A stretch of 64,000 nt of DNA from Chloroflexota bacterium. Lineage in GTDB: Bacteria; Chloroflexota; UBA11872. Shown here piece by piece: positions 1 to 8,689 of the stretch (position 1 is its first letter; each line of letters opens with the position of its first letter). The notes below the pieces were generated by a model. The model was not told where the DNA came from, did not search any database, and was given only the letters and a program-made list of their open reading frames with translations. The position numbers and the translations under genes were made by a program. The stretch is from positions 160,204 through 224,203 of the forward strand of contig JAPOVQ010000025.1 of the NCBI GenBank assembly GCA_026708035.1, written 5' to 3'.

Positions 1-37
1 CCGTTTAGTCGTCGATTTCAGTGCACGCCGGAGTCCG

Positions 38-96
38 GGCACCGTCCGCCGGCGGATGAACCGGGCGATCCCGAGACCCTCCCGGCGGACGGTGCC
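38..96. repeat. 15-bp inverted repeat downstream of the solute-binding protein gene
   Basis: Positions 38-52 (GGCACCGTCCGCCGG) are the exact reverse complement of 82-96, separated by 29 nt. The element lies just past the stop codon of the minus-strand solute-binding protein gene. It could act as a stem-loop at the 3' end of that transcript, or be one of the dispersed palindromes of this genome. There is no U-tract, so I do not call an intrinsic terminator. Confidence 0.5.
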
Positions 97-110
97 GATC
101 TCCCTAGGCG

Positions 111-2030
111 CTAGCCGCCCTTCTTGTCGTAGAAGTCGAGCACGGTGGCTGGTTCGTGGATTGTGGAGAGCGCCACGCCGCCGATCTGGTCCCTGTTGTA
201 GAACCACTGCCCCATGGCGTCCGACAGCGGAAGGTTGACAGCGGCCTCCTGGATCAGGCGGTTCGCCTCCATCCACATCTCGGCGCGCTTGGACTCGTCA
301 AACTCGGAGCGCGCGCCGTCGAGCAGTGCGTCGATGGGGTCGCCCTCGGTCGGCACGCCCGGCTCGCCGTTGTAGTTGAGGAACGCGAACGCGCGGCCCG
401 GCAGCCCGTAGTTCGACGTGTGGTACTTCGCGTACAGCACGTCGGCGTCAGGGCCACGCCCGCCGGTCCACTGGTGGGTGTACTTCCCTTGCGCCATGTC
501 GTTGATGTAGGTCGCGAACTCGACGTTCGGGATGTCCACGAAGATGCCGATGCCGGACTCGATGTCCAGCTTGTACAGCTCGCTCAACGGGTTCGGCGTG
601 TTGGGGAACTCCACCTGCATGCGCTGGCCGTCGCGGTAGCGGAAGCCGTCCTCACCGCGCGTGTAGCCGGCGTCATCCAGCAGCTGGTTGGCCTTGCCGA
701 CGTCCCACGGGTAGAGGTCTTCCATGTCCGGGTTGTAGCCGATGGTTCCCGGCGTGAGGATGTTGCCCGCGATGCGCGGAATACCGCCGTTGCCACGCTG
801 TACCACCAACTTCTTGTTGATGGCGTGATTCAGCGCCTTGCGGACGACGATGTCGTCGGTGGGCCAGCGCATCGAGTTGATGTGCAGGAACCACGGCATG
901 CCCGGGGCCAGGCGTCCAAGGATGATGCGGTTGTCCTGCTTGGCGAAGCGCTCCAGGTCGATGAACTGGAAGTGTTGGATCCAGTCCACCTCGCCGGCCT
1001 CGAAGGCCGCTGCGCGGGCTACCGCGTCCTGCGCCAGAATCTGAACCACGAACTCGTCCGGGTACGGCGCTCCCTTGTTCGTCGCCCACTCCGGCGCCCA
1101 GGCGTAGTCATCAAACCGCTCGTAGGTAACGGAGACCTGCTCCTGCCACTCCTTGAACTTGTAGGCGCCGGTGCCGACGGGATTGCGCGCGATGTCTTCG
1201 CGGTAGGTGATATAGGCCTGCGGTGAGGCGAACGTGATCTGAAAATCGGCAAGCACCTGCATGAATAGCGCCTGCGGCGTCTTCGTCTTCAGGTCGATGG
1301 TGAAGTCGTCGACCTTCGTGACGCTCTCGATGTCTCCCACCTTGCCCGCGATTTCGCCCCGCTCCAGGCTCTCGTCCAGGAACAGCATGAAGTTGAAGGT
1401 CACCGCGTCCGCGTTGAACGGCGTGCCGTCGTGGAACTTCACGTCCCGCCGCAACGGAATGCGGCGGGTCAGGCGGTCAGCGGACAGCTCCGGCAGGTCA
1501 GCGGCCAGCCACGGAATGATCCGGTTGCCCGGCGCCCACGTGTACAGGTTCTCGTAAATCGGGAAGCCGTTGCGATAGGACCACTGGTCCATTCGCACGG
1601 GGTTGAGCGACGTGATCGGGCCCGGCGTTCCCCAGGTAATCCGGCCACCGCGGGTCGGGTTCCATTCGCCGAGCGGGACGGATTCGTCGGAGCGGAAGAG
1701 GTTGACGCCCTTTTGAAGGCCGCGAGCGGCCGTCTCGGCCTCGATCTCGACGATCACTTCTTTCTCGACGACGACTTCCCTTTCGACGACGACTTCCTTC
1801 TCGACGACGACGGCCTTCTCGACTTCCTTGATGACTTCCTGCGTCACCACCTTCTCGACCTCGACCTGTTGGATCTCGGTGACGGTGACGATCTTCTCGA
1901 CCTCGACCTCCCTGATCTCGACCTCGCCCTCGCCGCACGCTGCGAGCGCGGCAACGCCGACGCCGCCCGCGAGGGCCAAAGCCCCGCCACGGAGGACGTT
2001 TCGACGACTCAGAGATCTACCACGATCCAT
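111..2030 (-). CDS. ABC transporter solute-binding lipoprotein, peptide/nickel family (SBP_bac_5)
   Basis: This 639-residue protein should capture oligopeptides or similar solutes outside the membrane for an ABC importer. I chose the ATG at 2030 because AGGGGAG lies just upstream; a TTG 15 nt earlier has nothing comparable. The N-terminus has an RRN twin-arginine-like motif (SRRNVLRG), a hydrophobic stretch and a lipobox-type LAAC. About 70 residues made almost only of Val, Glu, Lys and Ile follow, probably an extended stalk between membrane and binding domain. The rest is a typical family 5 binding domain (for example TSLNPVRMDQW, RRDVKFHDGTPF, VRKALNHAINK). The gene follows a DppC-type permease on the same strand, but no second permease or ATPase is in view. 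Such Val/Glu stalks are common in Chloroflexota binding proteins; the substrate is not predictable. Confidence 0.9.
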   Translation of the reverse strand: MDRGRSLSRRNVLRGGALALAGGVGVAALAACGEGEVEIREVEVEKIVTVTEIQQVEVEKVVTQEVIKEVEKAVVVEKEVVVEREVVVEKEVIVEIEAETAARGLQKGVNLFRSDESVPLGEWNPTRGGRITWGTPGPITSLNPVRMDQWSYRNGFPIYENLYTWAPGNRIIPWLAADLPELSADRLTRRIPLRRDVKFHDGTPFNADAVTFNFMLFLDESLERGEIAGKVGDIESVTKVDDFTIDLKTKTPQALFMQVLADFQITFASPQAYITYREDIARNPVGTGAYKFKEWQEQVSVTYERFDDYAWAPEWATNKGAPYPDEFVVQILAQDAVARAAAFEAGEVDWIQHFQFIDLERFAKQDNRIILGRLAPGMPWFLHINSMRWPTDDIVVRKALNHAINKKLVVQRGNGGIPRIAGNILTPGTIGYNPDMEDLYPWDVGKANQLLDDAGYTRGEDGFRYRDGQRMQVEFPNTPNPLSELYKLDIESGIGIFVDIPNVEFATYINDMAQGKYTHQWTGGRGPDADVLYAKYHTSNYGLPGRAFAFLNYNGEPGVPTEGDPIDALLDGARSEFDESKRAEMWMEANRLIQEAAVNLPLSDAMGQWFYNRDQIGGVALSTIHEPATVLDFYDKKGG

Positions 2031-2130
2031 AGTTTCTCCCCTCAAAAGACTCGCTTTCCAAACCTGTGCGCGAGGATACCAGTCGGGGGTATCTCGTTTG
2101 GGCTGGAACCAGTCGCCGTGACGGTGCGGA

Positions 2131-3099
2131 CTACTGCGCCCAGGCGCTCGCTTGCGGGTCCAGCGCCTCGCGCAGGCCGTCCCCCAGCATGTTGAACGAC
2201 AACACCGTCAGGGCCAGCGCCAGGCCGTTGAAGATGCAGATCCACGGCGCCAGGGCGAGCACCGCGCGGTACTGGGCGATCTCCAAGCCCCACTCGGGCG
2301 TCGGCGGTGAGGCGCCCAAGCCCAGGAAGCTGAGCCCGGCCGCCGAGATGATGGTCGAGCCCAGCCCCAGCGTGGACATGATCAAGATGGGGCTGAGAAT
2401 GTTGGGCAAGATGTGACGCACGATGATGCGCGTGTCGCGCATGCCGATCGCGCGGGCTGCTCGAACGTAGCCGAACTCTTTGGCGGAGAGCGTCGAGCCA
2501 CGCACCACACGCGCATAGAAGGGAATGCCCGCAACTCCTAGGGCAATCATGGCGTTCGTCAGGCTAGGCCCGAGCGACGCAACGATCACAATGGCGAGCA
2601 GCAGCCCCGGAAACGCCAACAGCACGTCGAGCAGACGGCTGATGACCATATCGATCCGTCCGCCGAAGTAGCCGGCGGCCATGCCGAGAATCGTGCCGCC
2701 GGCCCCGGCCAGCAGTACCGCCACGAACCCGACCCGCAGCGAGATGCGCGAGCCGTGCACCACGCGGCTGAACACGTCGCGGCCGATGTCGTCAGTGCCG
2801 AACGGAAAGAAAGCCGGCTCAACCTCGCCGCTCTCGCCCACGCGAGTGCCGCTGGACCAAGGCGGGCGCAGGCGGTTTTCGAGCACGGACTCGAGCGTCG
2901 GCTTCGTGTTGATGCCTTCCGGCGCGATCACGTCGGCAAAGACGGCGCAGAGCGCAAAGAGAATCAGCACCACGCCGCCGGACATGGCCGCGAGGTTGCG
3001 GCGCAGCCGCCGCCACGCCATCGACCACTCGCTGCGCACGGCAGCCGAAGCCACCGCGTCGATGGAGGCTGTATCAGATAGGGGTTCGGCTGTTGCCAT
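2131..3099 (-). CDS. ABC transporter permease, DppC/OppC type
   Basis: This 322-residue inner-membrane subunit belongs to a peptide/nickel-type importer. It has an N-terminal OppC_N-type segment with one membrane helix (about residues 35-55), then the BPD_transp_1 domain. The segment GRDVFSRVVHGSRISL introduces that domain. The ATPase-contact EAA-like loop is YVRAARAIGMRDTRIIVRH, followed by HILPNILSPI. It lies 100 bp upstream of the solute-binding protein gene on the same strand, so the two are probably co-transcribed. The usual DppB partner is absent: the next upstream gene is an unrelated EamA transporter. The partner permease and ATPases are therefore either left of the window or elsewhere. 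Confidence 0.9.
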   Translation of the reverse strand: MATAEPLSDTASIDAVASAAVRSEWSMAWRRLRRNLAAMSGGVVLILFALCAVFADVIAPEGINTKPTLESVLENRLRPPWSSGTRVGESGEVEPAFFPFGTDDIGRDVFSRVVHGSRISLRVGFVAVLLAGAGGTILGMAAGYFGGRIDMVISRLLDVLLAFPGLLLAIVIVASLGPSLTNAMIALGVAGIPFYARVVRGSTLSAKEFGYVRAARAIGMRDTRIIVRHILPNILSPILIMSTLGLGSTIISAAGLSFLGLGASPPTPEWGLEIAQYRAVLALAPWICIFNGLALALTVLSFNMLGDGLREALDPQASAWAQ

Positions 3100-3175
3100 T
3101 GCCGCCGGTAGGAGAGGGGCCGCGATTCGGGACGATACTACATAGGCTGGTTGGTGGGGGCGGGCCGACGGCGGA

Positions 3176-4045
3176 CTACGCCAACGCCACCAGCGCCGCC
3201 CCGGCCGCTATGGCGCCGGCGCCGACCATCCGCGGCGCGGTTCGCGGTTCGCGCAGGAGCGTCATGCCGAGGGCCGCGCCGATCAGGATGCTGACCTCGC
3301 GGGCGGCGGAGACGTAGGGCGCGGGCGCCATGGTGAGCGCGATGAGCACCAGCAGATACGCGGCCACGCACAGGATGGCCACCAGCGTCACGTCGCGCAT
3401 GGACACGGACACATGACGCCAGGGGCGGCGTCCATAGCGGGCCAGCACCACCGGCGTGAGCGTCGCGGCGGCAATGAGCCACATCAGGTAGACGTAGGTG
3501 AGTGGGTTGACGATGGCCACGCCTTGCTTGTCCACCAGTGTGTACGAGGCGATCAGCACGCCGGTGACCGCCGCATAGCGTCCGCCGGGTTGCAGCAATG
3601 CGCGTGCCGGATCCAGCAGCGAGCTGGGATGCCAGCTCCGCAGGTTGAGCACGTAGATCCCGGCAACCACCGTCAGCACGCCGGCGAGCCCCGTGGGCGA
3701 CACCGACTCGCCGATGAGCCAGATGCTCACGATCAGCACCAGCGTCGGCCCGAGGCCCCGCGCCAATGGATAGGTGACCGAAAGGTCGGCGCGTGCGTAG
3801 GCGTTGGCCAGCGACCAGAAATAGGCCGCGTGCAGCAACCCCGTAGCCACGATCCAGCCCCAGCCCGCAGCCGGGATTGGCTCGAGAACGACTCCGACGA
3901 TGAACGCCGGCAGATAGAGCACCGACGCGATGACCAGGGCGAGCCAGAAGAAGACCGGGTGTCCCTGGCCGCGCTTGGCGAGCAGATTCCAGGCGGCGTG
4001 CAGCGCGGCCGCCGTGAATACCAGCGCCAGCGCAGCCGGAGGCAC
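3176..4045 (-). CDS. EamA/DMT-superfamily transporter
   Basis: This 289-residue very hydrophobic protein has about ten predicted membrane helices in two similar halves, the layout of drug/metabolite transporters (RhaT/YdcZ/EamA). Recognisable features are AALHAAWNLLAKRG in the first helix and the second-half segment ALTMAPAPYVSAAREVSILIGAALG, followed by a conserved Glu-Arg loop (LLREPRTAPRMVGAGAI). The start is GTG at 4045. Substrate unknown; members of this superfamily move amino acids, nucleosides or drugs. It ends 76 bp before the divergent-looking permease gene region and is probably its own transcription unit. Confidence 0.85.
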   Translation of the reverse strand: MPPAALALVFTAAALHAAWNLLAKRGQGHPVFFWLALVIASVLYLPAFIVGVVLEPIPAAGWGWIVATGLLHAAYFWSLANAYARADLSVTYPLARGLGPTLVLIVSIWLIGESVSPTGLAGVLTVVAGIYVLNLRSWHPSSLLDPARALLQPGGRYAAVTGVLIASYTLVDKQGVAIVNPLTYVYLMWLIAAATLTPVVLARYGRRPWRHVSVSMRDVTLVAILCVAAYLLVLIALTMAPAPYVSAAREVSILIGAALGMTLLREPRTAPRMVGAGAIAAGAALVALA

Positions 4046-4131
4046 GGTGAATCCCCGCCGGAGGTCGTGAGGTGCGGCAAGCTACCACGGAGGCGCCGCG
4101 CCCCCACGGCCCAATGTCGCCGCGAACCGGC

Positions 4132-4620
4132 TCAGGACATCCGAATCTGGATGGTGGCGGTGCCGTCGTAGCGCAGGCGCTCGCAGCGCGCGGCGAAGGC
4201 CTGCCAGACGTCCGATGGACCGTCGTACGTCCCGAAAACGTTCGCGGCTTCGAGCGTGATGAACTTTCCGGGAATGGTGGGGCGGGCGTAGCGGTCGTAG
4301 GGCCAGTAGACCTCGCTCAAGGCGCCCGGATGCCCGTGCCGCGTGCCGGCTTCATAGTGGGTGAAGATCAGATCGCCCGGAGCGACGCAGGTGGTGGCGT
4401 TCTCGATGGGCGCCACGACGGTCGGGTCGAAGTAGAACGCCGCGATGGTTCCCGAATAGATCGCGTGCAGGCACTCGGCCTGCTCGGGCACCCCCGCGGT
4501 CACCGCCGCGCAGGTTTGCGGCGCCGCGTCCCACAGCAGCTTGAAGCGAGCCGGCGGGGCGCCCGGCAGCTCGAGCTCGATGGTCGAAACCGTGGGCTCC
4601 CCGGTGTCTGATGTGGTCAT
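4132..4620 (-). CDS. DUF3830-like (cyclophilin-fold) protein
   Basis: This 162-residue protein resembles the DUF3830 family, small cyclophilin-like beta-barrel proteins often found beside amino-acid hydrolases and transporters. The family-like features are the ELELPGAPPARFKLLWDAAP start, the central HAIYSGTIAAFYFDP, and TYDGPSDVWQAFAARC near the end. The start at 4620 is well supported by AGGAGG eight bases upstream; an in-frame upstream start at 4668 is not needed. Biochemical role unknown. It is one of several minus-strand genes with no clear pathway link to its neighbours. Confidence 0.7.
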   Translation of the reverse strand: MTTSDTGEPTVSTIELELPGAPPARFKLLWDAAPQTCAAVTAGVPEQAECLHAIYSGTIAAFYFDPTVVAPIENATTCVAPGDLIFTHYEAGTRHGHPGALSEVYWPYDRYARPTIPGKFITLEAANVFGTYDGPSDVWQAFAARCERLRYDGTATIQIRMS

Positions 4621-4708
4621 GGCTGGCGCCTCCTGCAATGCCTCCCGATGCGCGACTGTAGGTCCCAAGCCGCGCGTCCGCGAGACTCGATCCGGATTCC
4701 TGTCTGAT

Positions 4709-5623
4709 CTACTCGCCCGCCGCGATGGCGGTGAGCTCGGCCCGCTCGCTTTCGGTCATGTGCCACTCGACGGCGCGGACGTTCTCCTCGATCTCCTCGG
4801 GCCGCCGCGTGCCTGCCAACGCCACGCTCACGATCGGGTTGGCGATCACCCACGCCAGCGCTAGCTGCGCCACCGTGAAGCCGCGGTCGCGGGCGGCTTC
4901 CTTGAGCGCCTCGACTCGCCGTAGGTAGGCCAGAAAGTGCTCTGGCTCGAACAACGGCTGCTCGAACACGGTGCCGCGGCTGCGAAAGTCGTCCTCGCCG
5001 AAGGTCGTCTCGGGCGTCATGGTTCCGGTCAGCAGCCCGTGCGCCATGGGACCAAAGGCCATCACGCCAAGCTCGTGCTCCTGGCAGAAGGGAAACAGCT
5101 CGGCCTCGGGCCGCTGATCGAACAGGTGATAGCCGATTTGCTCGGTGACGATGGGAAACGTCTCCAGGCACTCGCCGAGCTGGGCCGCGCTGAAATTGCT
5201 CACGCCGCCGTACCGAATCTTGCCCTGCTGCTGGAACTCGGCCATGGCCCCCATCGAGTCGGCGATGGGCACGCTCGCATCCGGCCAGTGGATCAAATAG
5301 AGATCGAGATAGTCCGTCTGCAGCCGCTCCAGGCTGCCTTCCAGGTCCGCGGCCATCTTGTCGGGCGCGGTGCTGCCTTTGCTCACCAGCAGCACTTCGT
5401 CCCGGCGTCCCTTCAGCGCCCGTCCGACGAGCTTCTCGCCCTCGCCGAGCCCATATCCGGCGGCGGTATCGACCAGCGTCACCCCAAGGTCGATGGCCCG
5501 ATGGATGCTGCGGATGGCCTCGTCGTCGTCGAACGGGCCGTACTGCCCCCGTCCGATTGGGAATCCGCCGAATCCAATGACGGAAGTCACCAGATCGGAT
5601 TGGCCCAGCCTGCGGTACTCCAT
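4709..5623 (-). CDS. aldo/keto reductase
   Basis: This 304-residue NAD(P)H-dependent oxidoreductase of the aldo/keto reductase superfamily is a cytosolic (beta/alpha)8 barrel. The N-terminal MEYRRLGQSDLVTSVIGFGG is typical. The tetrad elements are visible as DTAAGYGLGEGEKLVGRAL (Asp and Tyr), LLVSKGS (Lys) and LDLYLIHWPD (His). The C-terminal half has AQLALAWVIANPIV and the cofactor-binding GTRRPEEIEENVRAVEW. Start ATG 5623 follows GGAGGG at a good distance. Substrate unknown; related enzymes act on sugars and small aldehydes. Confidence 0.92.
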   Translation of the reverse strand: MEYRRLGQSDLVTSVIGFGGFPIGRGQYGPFDDDEAIRSIHRAIDLGVTLVDTAAGYGLGEGEKLVGRALKGRRDEVLLVSKGSTAPDKMAADLEGSLERLQTDYLDLYLIHWPDASVPIADSMGAMAEFQQQGKIRYGGVSNFSAAQLGECLETFPIVTEQIGYHLFDQRPEAELFPFCQEHELGVMAFGPMAHGLLTGTMTPETTFGEDDFRSRGTVFEQPLFEPEHFLAYLRRVEALKEAARDRGFTVAQLALAWVIANPIVSVALAGTRRPEEIEENVRAVEWHMTESERAELTAIAAGE

Positions 5624-5658
5624 GTCGGCGTCCCTCCGCGTGTTCGCGCGCGGGTTTT

Positions 5659-5822
5659 CCCCCTCACCCTAACCCTCTCCCGCGCTGGGGAGAGGGGGCC
5701 GGGCCCTTCCAGCGACGGGAAACCTCGCGAAGCCTCTTCCGTCATTCCGGCGGAAGCCGGAATCCAGCGGACAGTGGGCTTCTTCATCCACCAGGGCGGG
5801 CGGTTCGCAATCCGCCCCCACC
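5659..5822. repeat. composite intergenic repeat: palindrome families A, B and C in series
   Basis: Three short palindromic elements follow one another between two minus-strand genes. Family A (5659-5703) has CCCTCACCCTAACC followed by a CTCTCCC...GGGAGAG hairpin. Family B (5739-5768) is GTCATTCCGGCGGAAGCCGG plus AATCCAG. Family C (5793-5822) is GGGCGGGCGG...CCGCCCCCACC. Variants of each recur elsewhere in the window. No gene is seen in 5624-5872. Confidence 0.8.
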
Positions 5823-5872
5823 CGACTTGCCGGCGTTCCCGATGGCGAAGAGTCGGGCCGGCGATGCTCACC

Positions 5873-7075
5873 CTAGTCCGCCGTGGCCACTGACGTCGGC
5901 CGTGGCGGAGGCGACGGACGGGCGACCACGGCGCCCACCAGGATGGCGAGGACGAACACCGGCGCCAGCATCAGCGCCAGGGCCACGATGCCGGCGGCAT
6001 CCATCAGCGCGCCGGCGGCGAGCGGCAGCAGCAGCGCCGATGCCCCCGAGCTGGCTTGCAGCCCGGCCACGCCCCGGCCGGCGTGGCGCGCCGGCACGCG
6101 GTCGGCGAGCAGAATCACGGGTGAGGTGGCGCCAAAGCCACCCATCGCATAGCAGAACGCGGTGATACCCAGAAAGGCCACGTGCGCGGGAAGCATGAGC
6201 ACCGTTGCGCTGAGCAGGTTCATCAACACGGTAAAGCCAACGACCATCCGCCGCCCGTAGCGGTCCATCAGCTGCCCGCCCGCGAACGTCGCCACGGCGC
6301 GGAGGCCGCTGAGCAGGGAGAGCACCAGTCCCACGGTCGCCGGGTCGAGCTCGAGCGTCACCCCGCCGTAGAGCGGCAGGGCAACGGCCCGCAGCGTCGA
6401 AGCGCCGCCCCAAAGCAGCGCACCGAACGCCAGCACGCCGGCGATCGCGCGCCACGACACGGGAGGCTCGGGTATCGACGGGGACTCGGGGGCGGCGCTG
6501 GCGGCCGGCCGAGCGTCGCGGATCAGCGCCACGGCGATGAACGCGCCGACCACCGCCACGACGGCCGCCATCACCAGGGCCGAGCGCCACCCCAGGGCCA
6601 CCGCCAGGCCGCCCGCGGCAACCGGGCTCGCCAGCATGCCGATCTGGAATCCGGTGAGCCCGCGCGAAATCGTGCGCCCTCGGGCTGCCGGCGGCGCCAG
6701 CCGCACCAGGTGAGCGACTGCGGCGCTCTCGACGAAAGCCGCGGCCATGCCCGATCCGAACACCGCCCCGACCAGGGCCCAGAAGCCCGGCGACACGGCG
6801 GCGGCCAGCCCTCCCAACGCAAACGCGAACGACGCAATCGCGAGCAATCGCCGCGGACCCACGCGGTCCGTCAAGTAGCCAGCCGCCGGAGTGACGAGAA
6901 CCCGGCTCAGCGACGGTGCTGCCACCAATACGCTCAGCGTCGCGAAGTTGACGTCGAACTCCGCCTGGATCGGCACCAGCAACGGCCCGTAGACCGACGC
7001 CCCAAATGCCGTGGCCGCAATGATTCCGAAGGTGGCGGCGACCTGGGAAACCTCAGGTGAACGGGAAAGGGTCAC
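5873..7075 (-). CDS. major facilitator superfamily transporter
   Basis: This 400-residue protein has about twelve predicted membrane helices and the MFS loop 2-3 signature GYLTDRVGPRRLLAI (residues ~62-78), with a weaker copy in the second half (GGQLMDRYGRRMVVGF). The start appears to be GTG 7075, directly before a hydrophobic first helix; no strong ribosome site is visible. It is probably a proton-coupled exporter or metabolite permease, substrate unknown. It stands alone on the minus strand, with a repeat cluster downstream and a divergent NHL-repeat gene upstream. Confidence 0.9.
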   Translation of the reverse strand: MTLSRSPEVSQVAATFGIIAATAFGASVYGPLLVPIQAEFDVNFATLSVLVAAPSLSRVLVTPAAGYLTDRVGPRRLLAIASFAFALGGLAAAVSPGFWALVGAVFGSGMAAAFVESAAVAHLVRLAPPAARGRTISRGLTGFQIGMLASPVAAGGLAVALGWRSALVMAAVVAVVGAFIAVALIRDARPAASAAPESPSIPEPPVSWRAIAGVLAFGALLWGGASTLRAVALPLYGGVTLELDPATVGLVLSLLSGLRAVATFAGGQLMDRYGRRMVVGFTVLMNLLSATVLMLPAHVAFLGITAFCYAMGGFGATSPVILLADRVPARHAGRGVAGLQASSGASALLLPLAAGALMDAAGIVALALMLAPVFVLAILVGAVVARPSPPPRPTSVATAD

Positions 7076-7381
7076 GTGTCAGCGGCGCGGTCAATTTGAG
7101 GCGAGCGCGATGTCGTCGTGACGGTGGTGCAGATCGACCGGCGGCGTCAACCCCTCGCGTCGTTTCAGTCCAATTGGGGAACCCTTGAAGAGGTAGCGCA
7201 TCACCACGAGCGTCGCGCCGCATCCGTTCGCCCCCGTATCGAGTACGGGGCAGGCCCTGAGCTTGTCGAAGGGTTCATCGAACGGATGCGAGCAGAGTCC
7301 ACGGCCTTGCTGAGCCCCTCCTTGGACGCCGGCTGCTACGCTCCCGCCGTCCGCCCCAAGCGTGACTACAAAGGCTCGATC
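7076..7381. other. intergenic region with a dispersed repeat
   Basis: No convincing gene is present. The plus-strand frame of the downstream NHL gene stays open back to 7118, but that stretch includes 7232-7284, a repeat-like segment (GTATCGAGTACGGGGCAGG, then CCTGAGCTTGTCGAAGGG). Closely similar elements occur as intergenic repeats in many bacteria. I therefore treat this as the divergent promoter region of the MFS and NHL genes. Confidence 0.5.
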
Positions 7382-8281
7382 ATGCGCACCGGCAGCGGCC
7401 GATTCACCTACGAACTCGTTCCCGGCTGGGCCAAGATTCCGCCCCACATCTCCACCGGCTGGATCGGCGGGGTGGTCTCCGACCGCCATGGACGCGTCTA
7501 CTGCTTCGGGCGCGGCACGCATCCCATGCTCGTCTTCGACCGCGAGGGCTCGCTGGTCGATCACTGGGGCGACACGTTCGTCAGCCACGCGCACGGGGCG
7601 TTCATCGACGACGAGGAGCAACTCTGGCTCACGGATCGCTTCGCCCAGGTCGTGTGGGTCTGCGACACGGCGGGCCGGGTGCTCCGCAAGGTCGGCCTGC
7701 TGCACATCAGGTCCACCGACGACGACTATCACATGAAGGGCGACCCACCGCCGGGCGAGCCGCCGCGTTTCGACGGCTTCAACCACCCCACCAACACGCA
7801 CCTGGCCGCCGACGGCACCGTCTTCATCTCCGACGGCTACCGGGCCGCCAAGTGCCACCGATTCTCAGTGGCAGGTGTGATCGAGAAATCCTGGGGCAGC
7901 CCCGGCAGCGGGCCGGGTCAGTTCGACCTGCCGCACGGCATCTGGGTCACGCGCGACGACCGCGTGCTCGTGGCCGACCGCGAAAACAGCCGCGTGCAGG
8001 TCTTCACCCGCGACGGCGAGTTCCAGGCGGAATGGACCGGCCTCCACCGGCCCACGAACCTCTACGTCGACGAGGAGGCCGACGCCATCTACGTGGCCCA
8101 GCTCGACGGTCGCGTTTCGGTGCTCGATCTCGACGGCACGCGCATCACCCAGCTGGGCGAACCCGGGACCGGCCCCGGCCAGTTCGGAGCCCCGCACGAC
8201 GTCTGGATCGACGACCAGGGCGCGCTCTACGTCTGCGAAGTCCAACGCGCCAACCGGCTCCACAAGTTCGTGCCGGTTTAA
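7382..8281 (+). CDS. NHL-repeat beta-propeller protein
   Basis: This 299-residue protein is predicted to fold as an NHL/SMP-30-like six-bladed propeller. Repeating blades are visible, each near 45-55 residues: GVVSDRHGRVYCFGRG, AFIDDEEQLWLTDRFAQVV, THLAADGTVFISDGYRA, HGIWVTRDDRVLVADREN, LYVDEEADAIYVAQLDG and HDVWIDDQGALYVCEV. I chose the ATG at 7382, preceded by AAAGG at 7370-7374, because an earlier in-frame start would translate a repeat. There is no signal peptide. Related proteins include peptidyl-alpha-hydroxyglycine lyase-like and lactonase-like enzymes, but no catalytic assignment is possible. Confidence 0.8.
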   Translation: MRTGSGRFTYELVPGWAKIPPHISTGWIGGVVSDRHGRVYCFGRGTHPMLVFDREGSLVDHWGDTFVSHAHGAFIDDEEQLWLTDRFAQVVWVCDTAGRVLRKVGLLHIRSTDDDYHMKGDPPPGEPPRFDGFNHPTNTHLAADGTVFISDGYRAAKCHRFSVAGVIEKSWGSPGSGPGQFDLPHGIWVTRDDRVLVADRENSRVQVFTRDGEFQAEWTGLHRPTNLYVDEEADAIYVAQLDGRVSVLDLDGTRITQLGEPGTGPGQFGAPHDVWIDDQGALYVCEVQRANRLHKFVPV

Positions 8282-8379
8282 TCCGGTCCGCCAAGCGACA
8301 CCGGATAGCGAGGCTCTTGTCGTGCCTGCCTTCCCGTTCACGCTGGCCCCGATGACCGCTGGGCTGGTGAGTGATACGG

Positions 8380-8408
8380 TGACTCAAAGTGACTCACATT
8401 TTGACTCA
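8380..8408. promoter_or_regulatory. triple TGACTCA repeat, putative antitoxin operator
   Basis: TGACTCA occurs three times, at 8380-8386, 8390-8396 and 8402-8408, with start-to-start spacings of 10 and 12 bp, about one helical turn. The last copy ends 17 bp before the antitoxin start codon. RHH antitoxins typically bind such iterated sites to repress their own operon, so this is the likely autoregulatory operator. Confidence 0.55.
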
Positions 8409-8425
8409 TTTTGGAAGTGCCTGCG

Positions 8426-8689
8426 ATGCACCAACTCACGGTTAGAGGCTTCGACGACGAATTGAGCCGCCGGCTGCGCCGACTGGCGAAGCGCGAGGGG
8501 ATCTCCCTGAATCAGGCCGCGCTAAAGTTGCTCCGGAAGGGAGCCGGGCTCACGGACAGTGCCGGAGGCGCGGATACCATCGGCGACTCCCTGGATCACC
8601 TGATCGGGACCTGGTCTGCCGCCAGAGCGGATGAACTGGATGCTGCGCTGCGTGAGTTCGACACCATCGACGAGTCGGTCTGGCGGTGA
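8426..8689 (+). CDS. ribbon-helix-helix antitoxin (FitA/VapB-like)
   Basis: This 87-residue protein is the antitoxin partner of the PIN toxin that follows. The N-terminus (MHQLTVRGFDDELSRRLRRL) has the beta-strand then helices of a MetJ/Arc-type RHH DNA-binding domain. The motif KREGISLNQAALKLLRKG matches FitA-like proteins. The acidic C-terminus (AALREFDTIDESVW) should wrap the toxin. ATG 8426 has GGAAG at 8413-8417; an in-frame TTG at 8411 is less likely. The stop overlaps the toxin start by 4 bp. Confidence 0.85.
   Translation: MHQLTVRGFDDELSRRLRRLAKREGISLNQAALKLLRKGAGLTDSAGGADTIGDSLDHLIGTWSAARADELDAALREFDTIDESVWR

Noticed and set aside
7118..7381. N-terminal extension of the NHL-repeat protein
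   Set aside because: The open frame runs through a dispersed intergenic repeat, and the ATG at 7382 with AAAGG upstream fits the start of the propeller.
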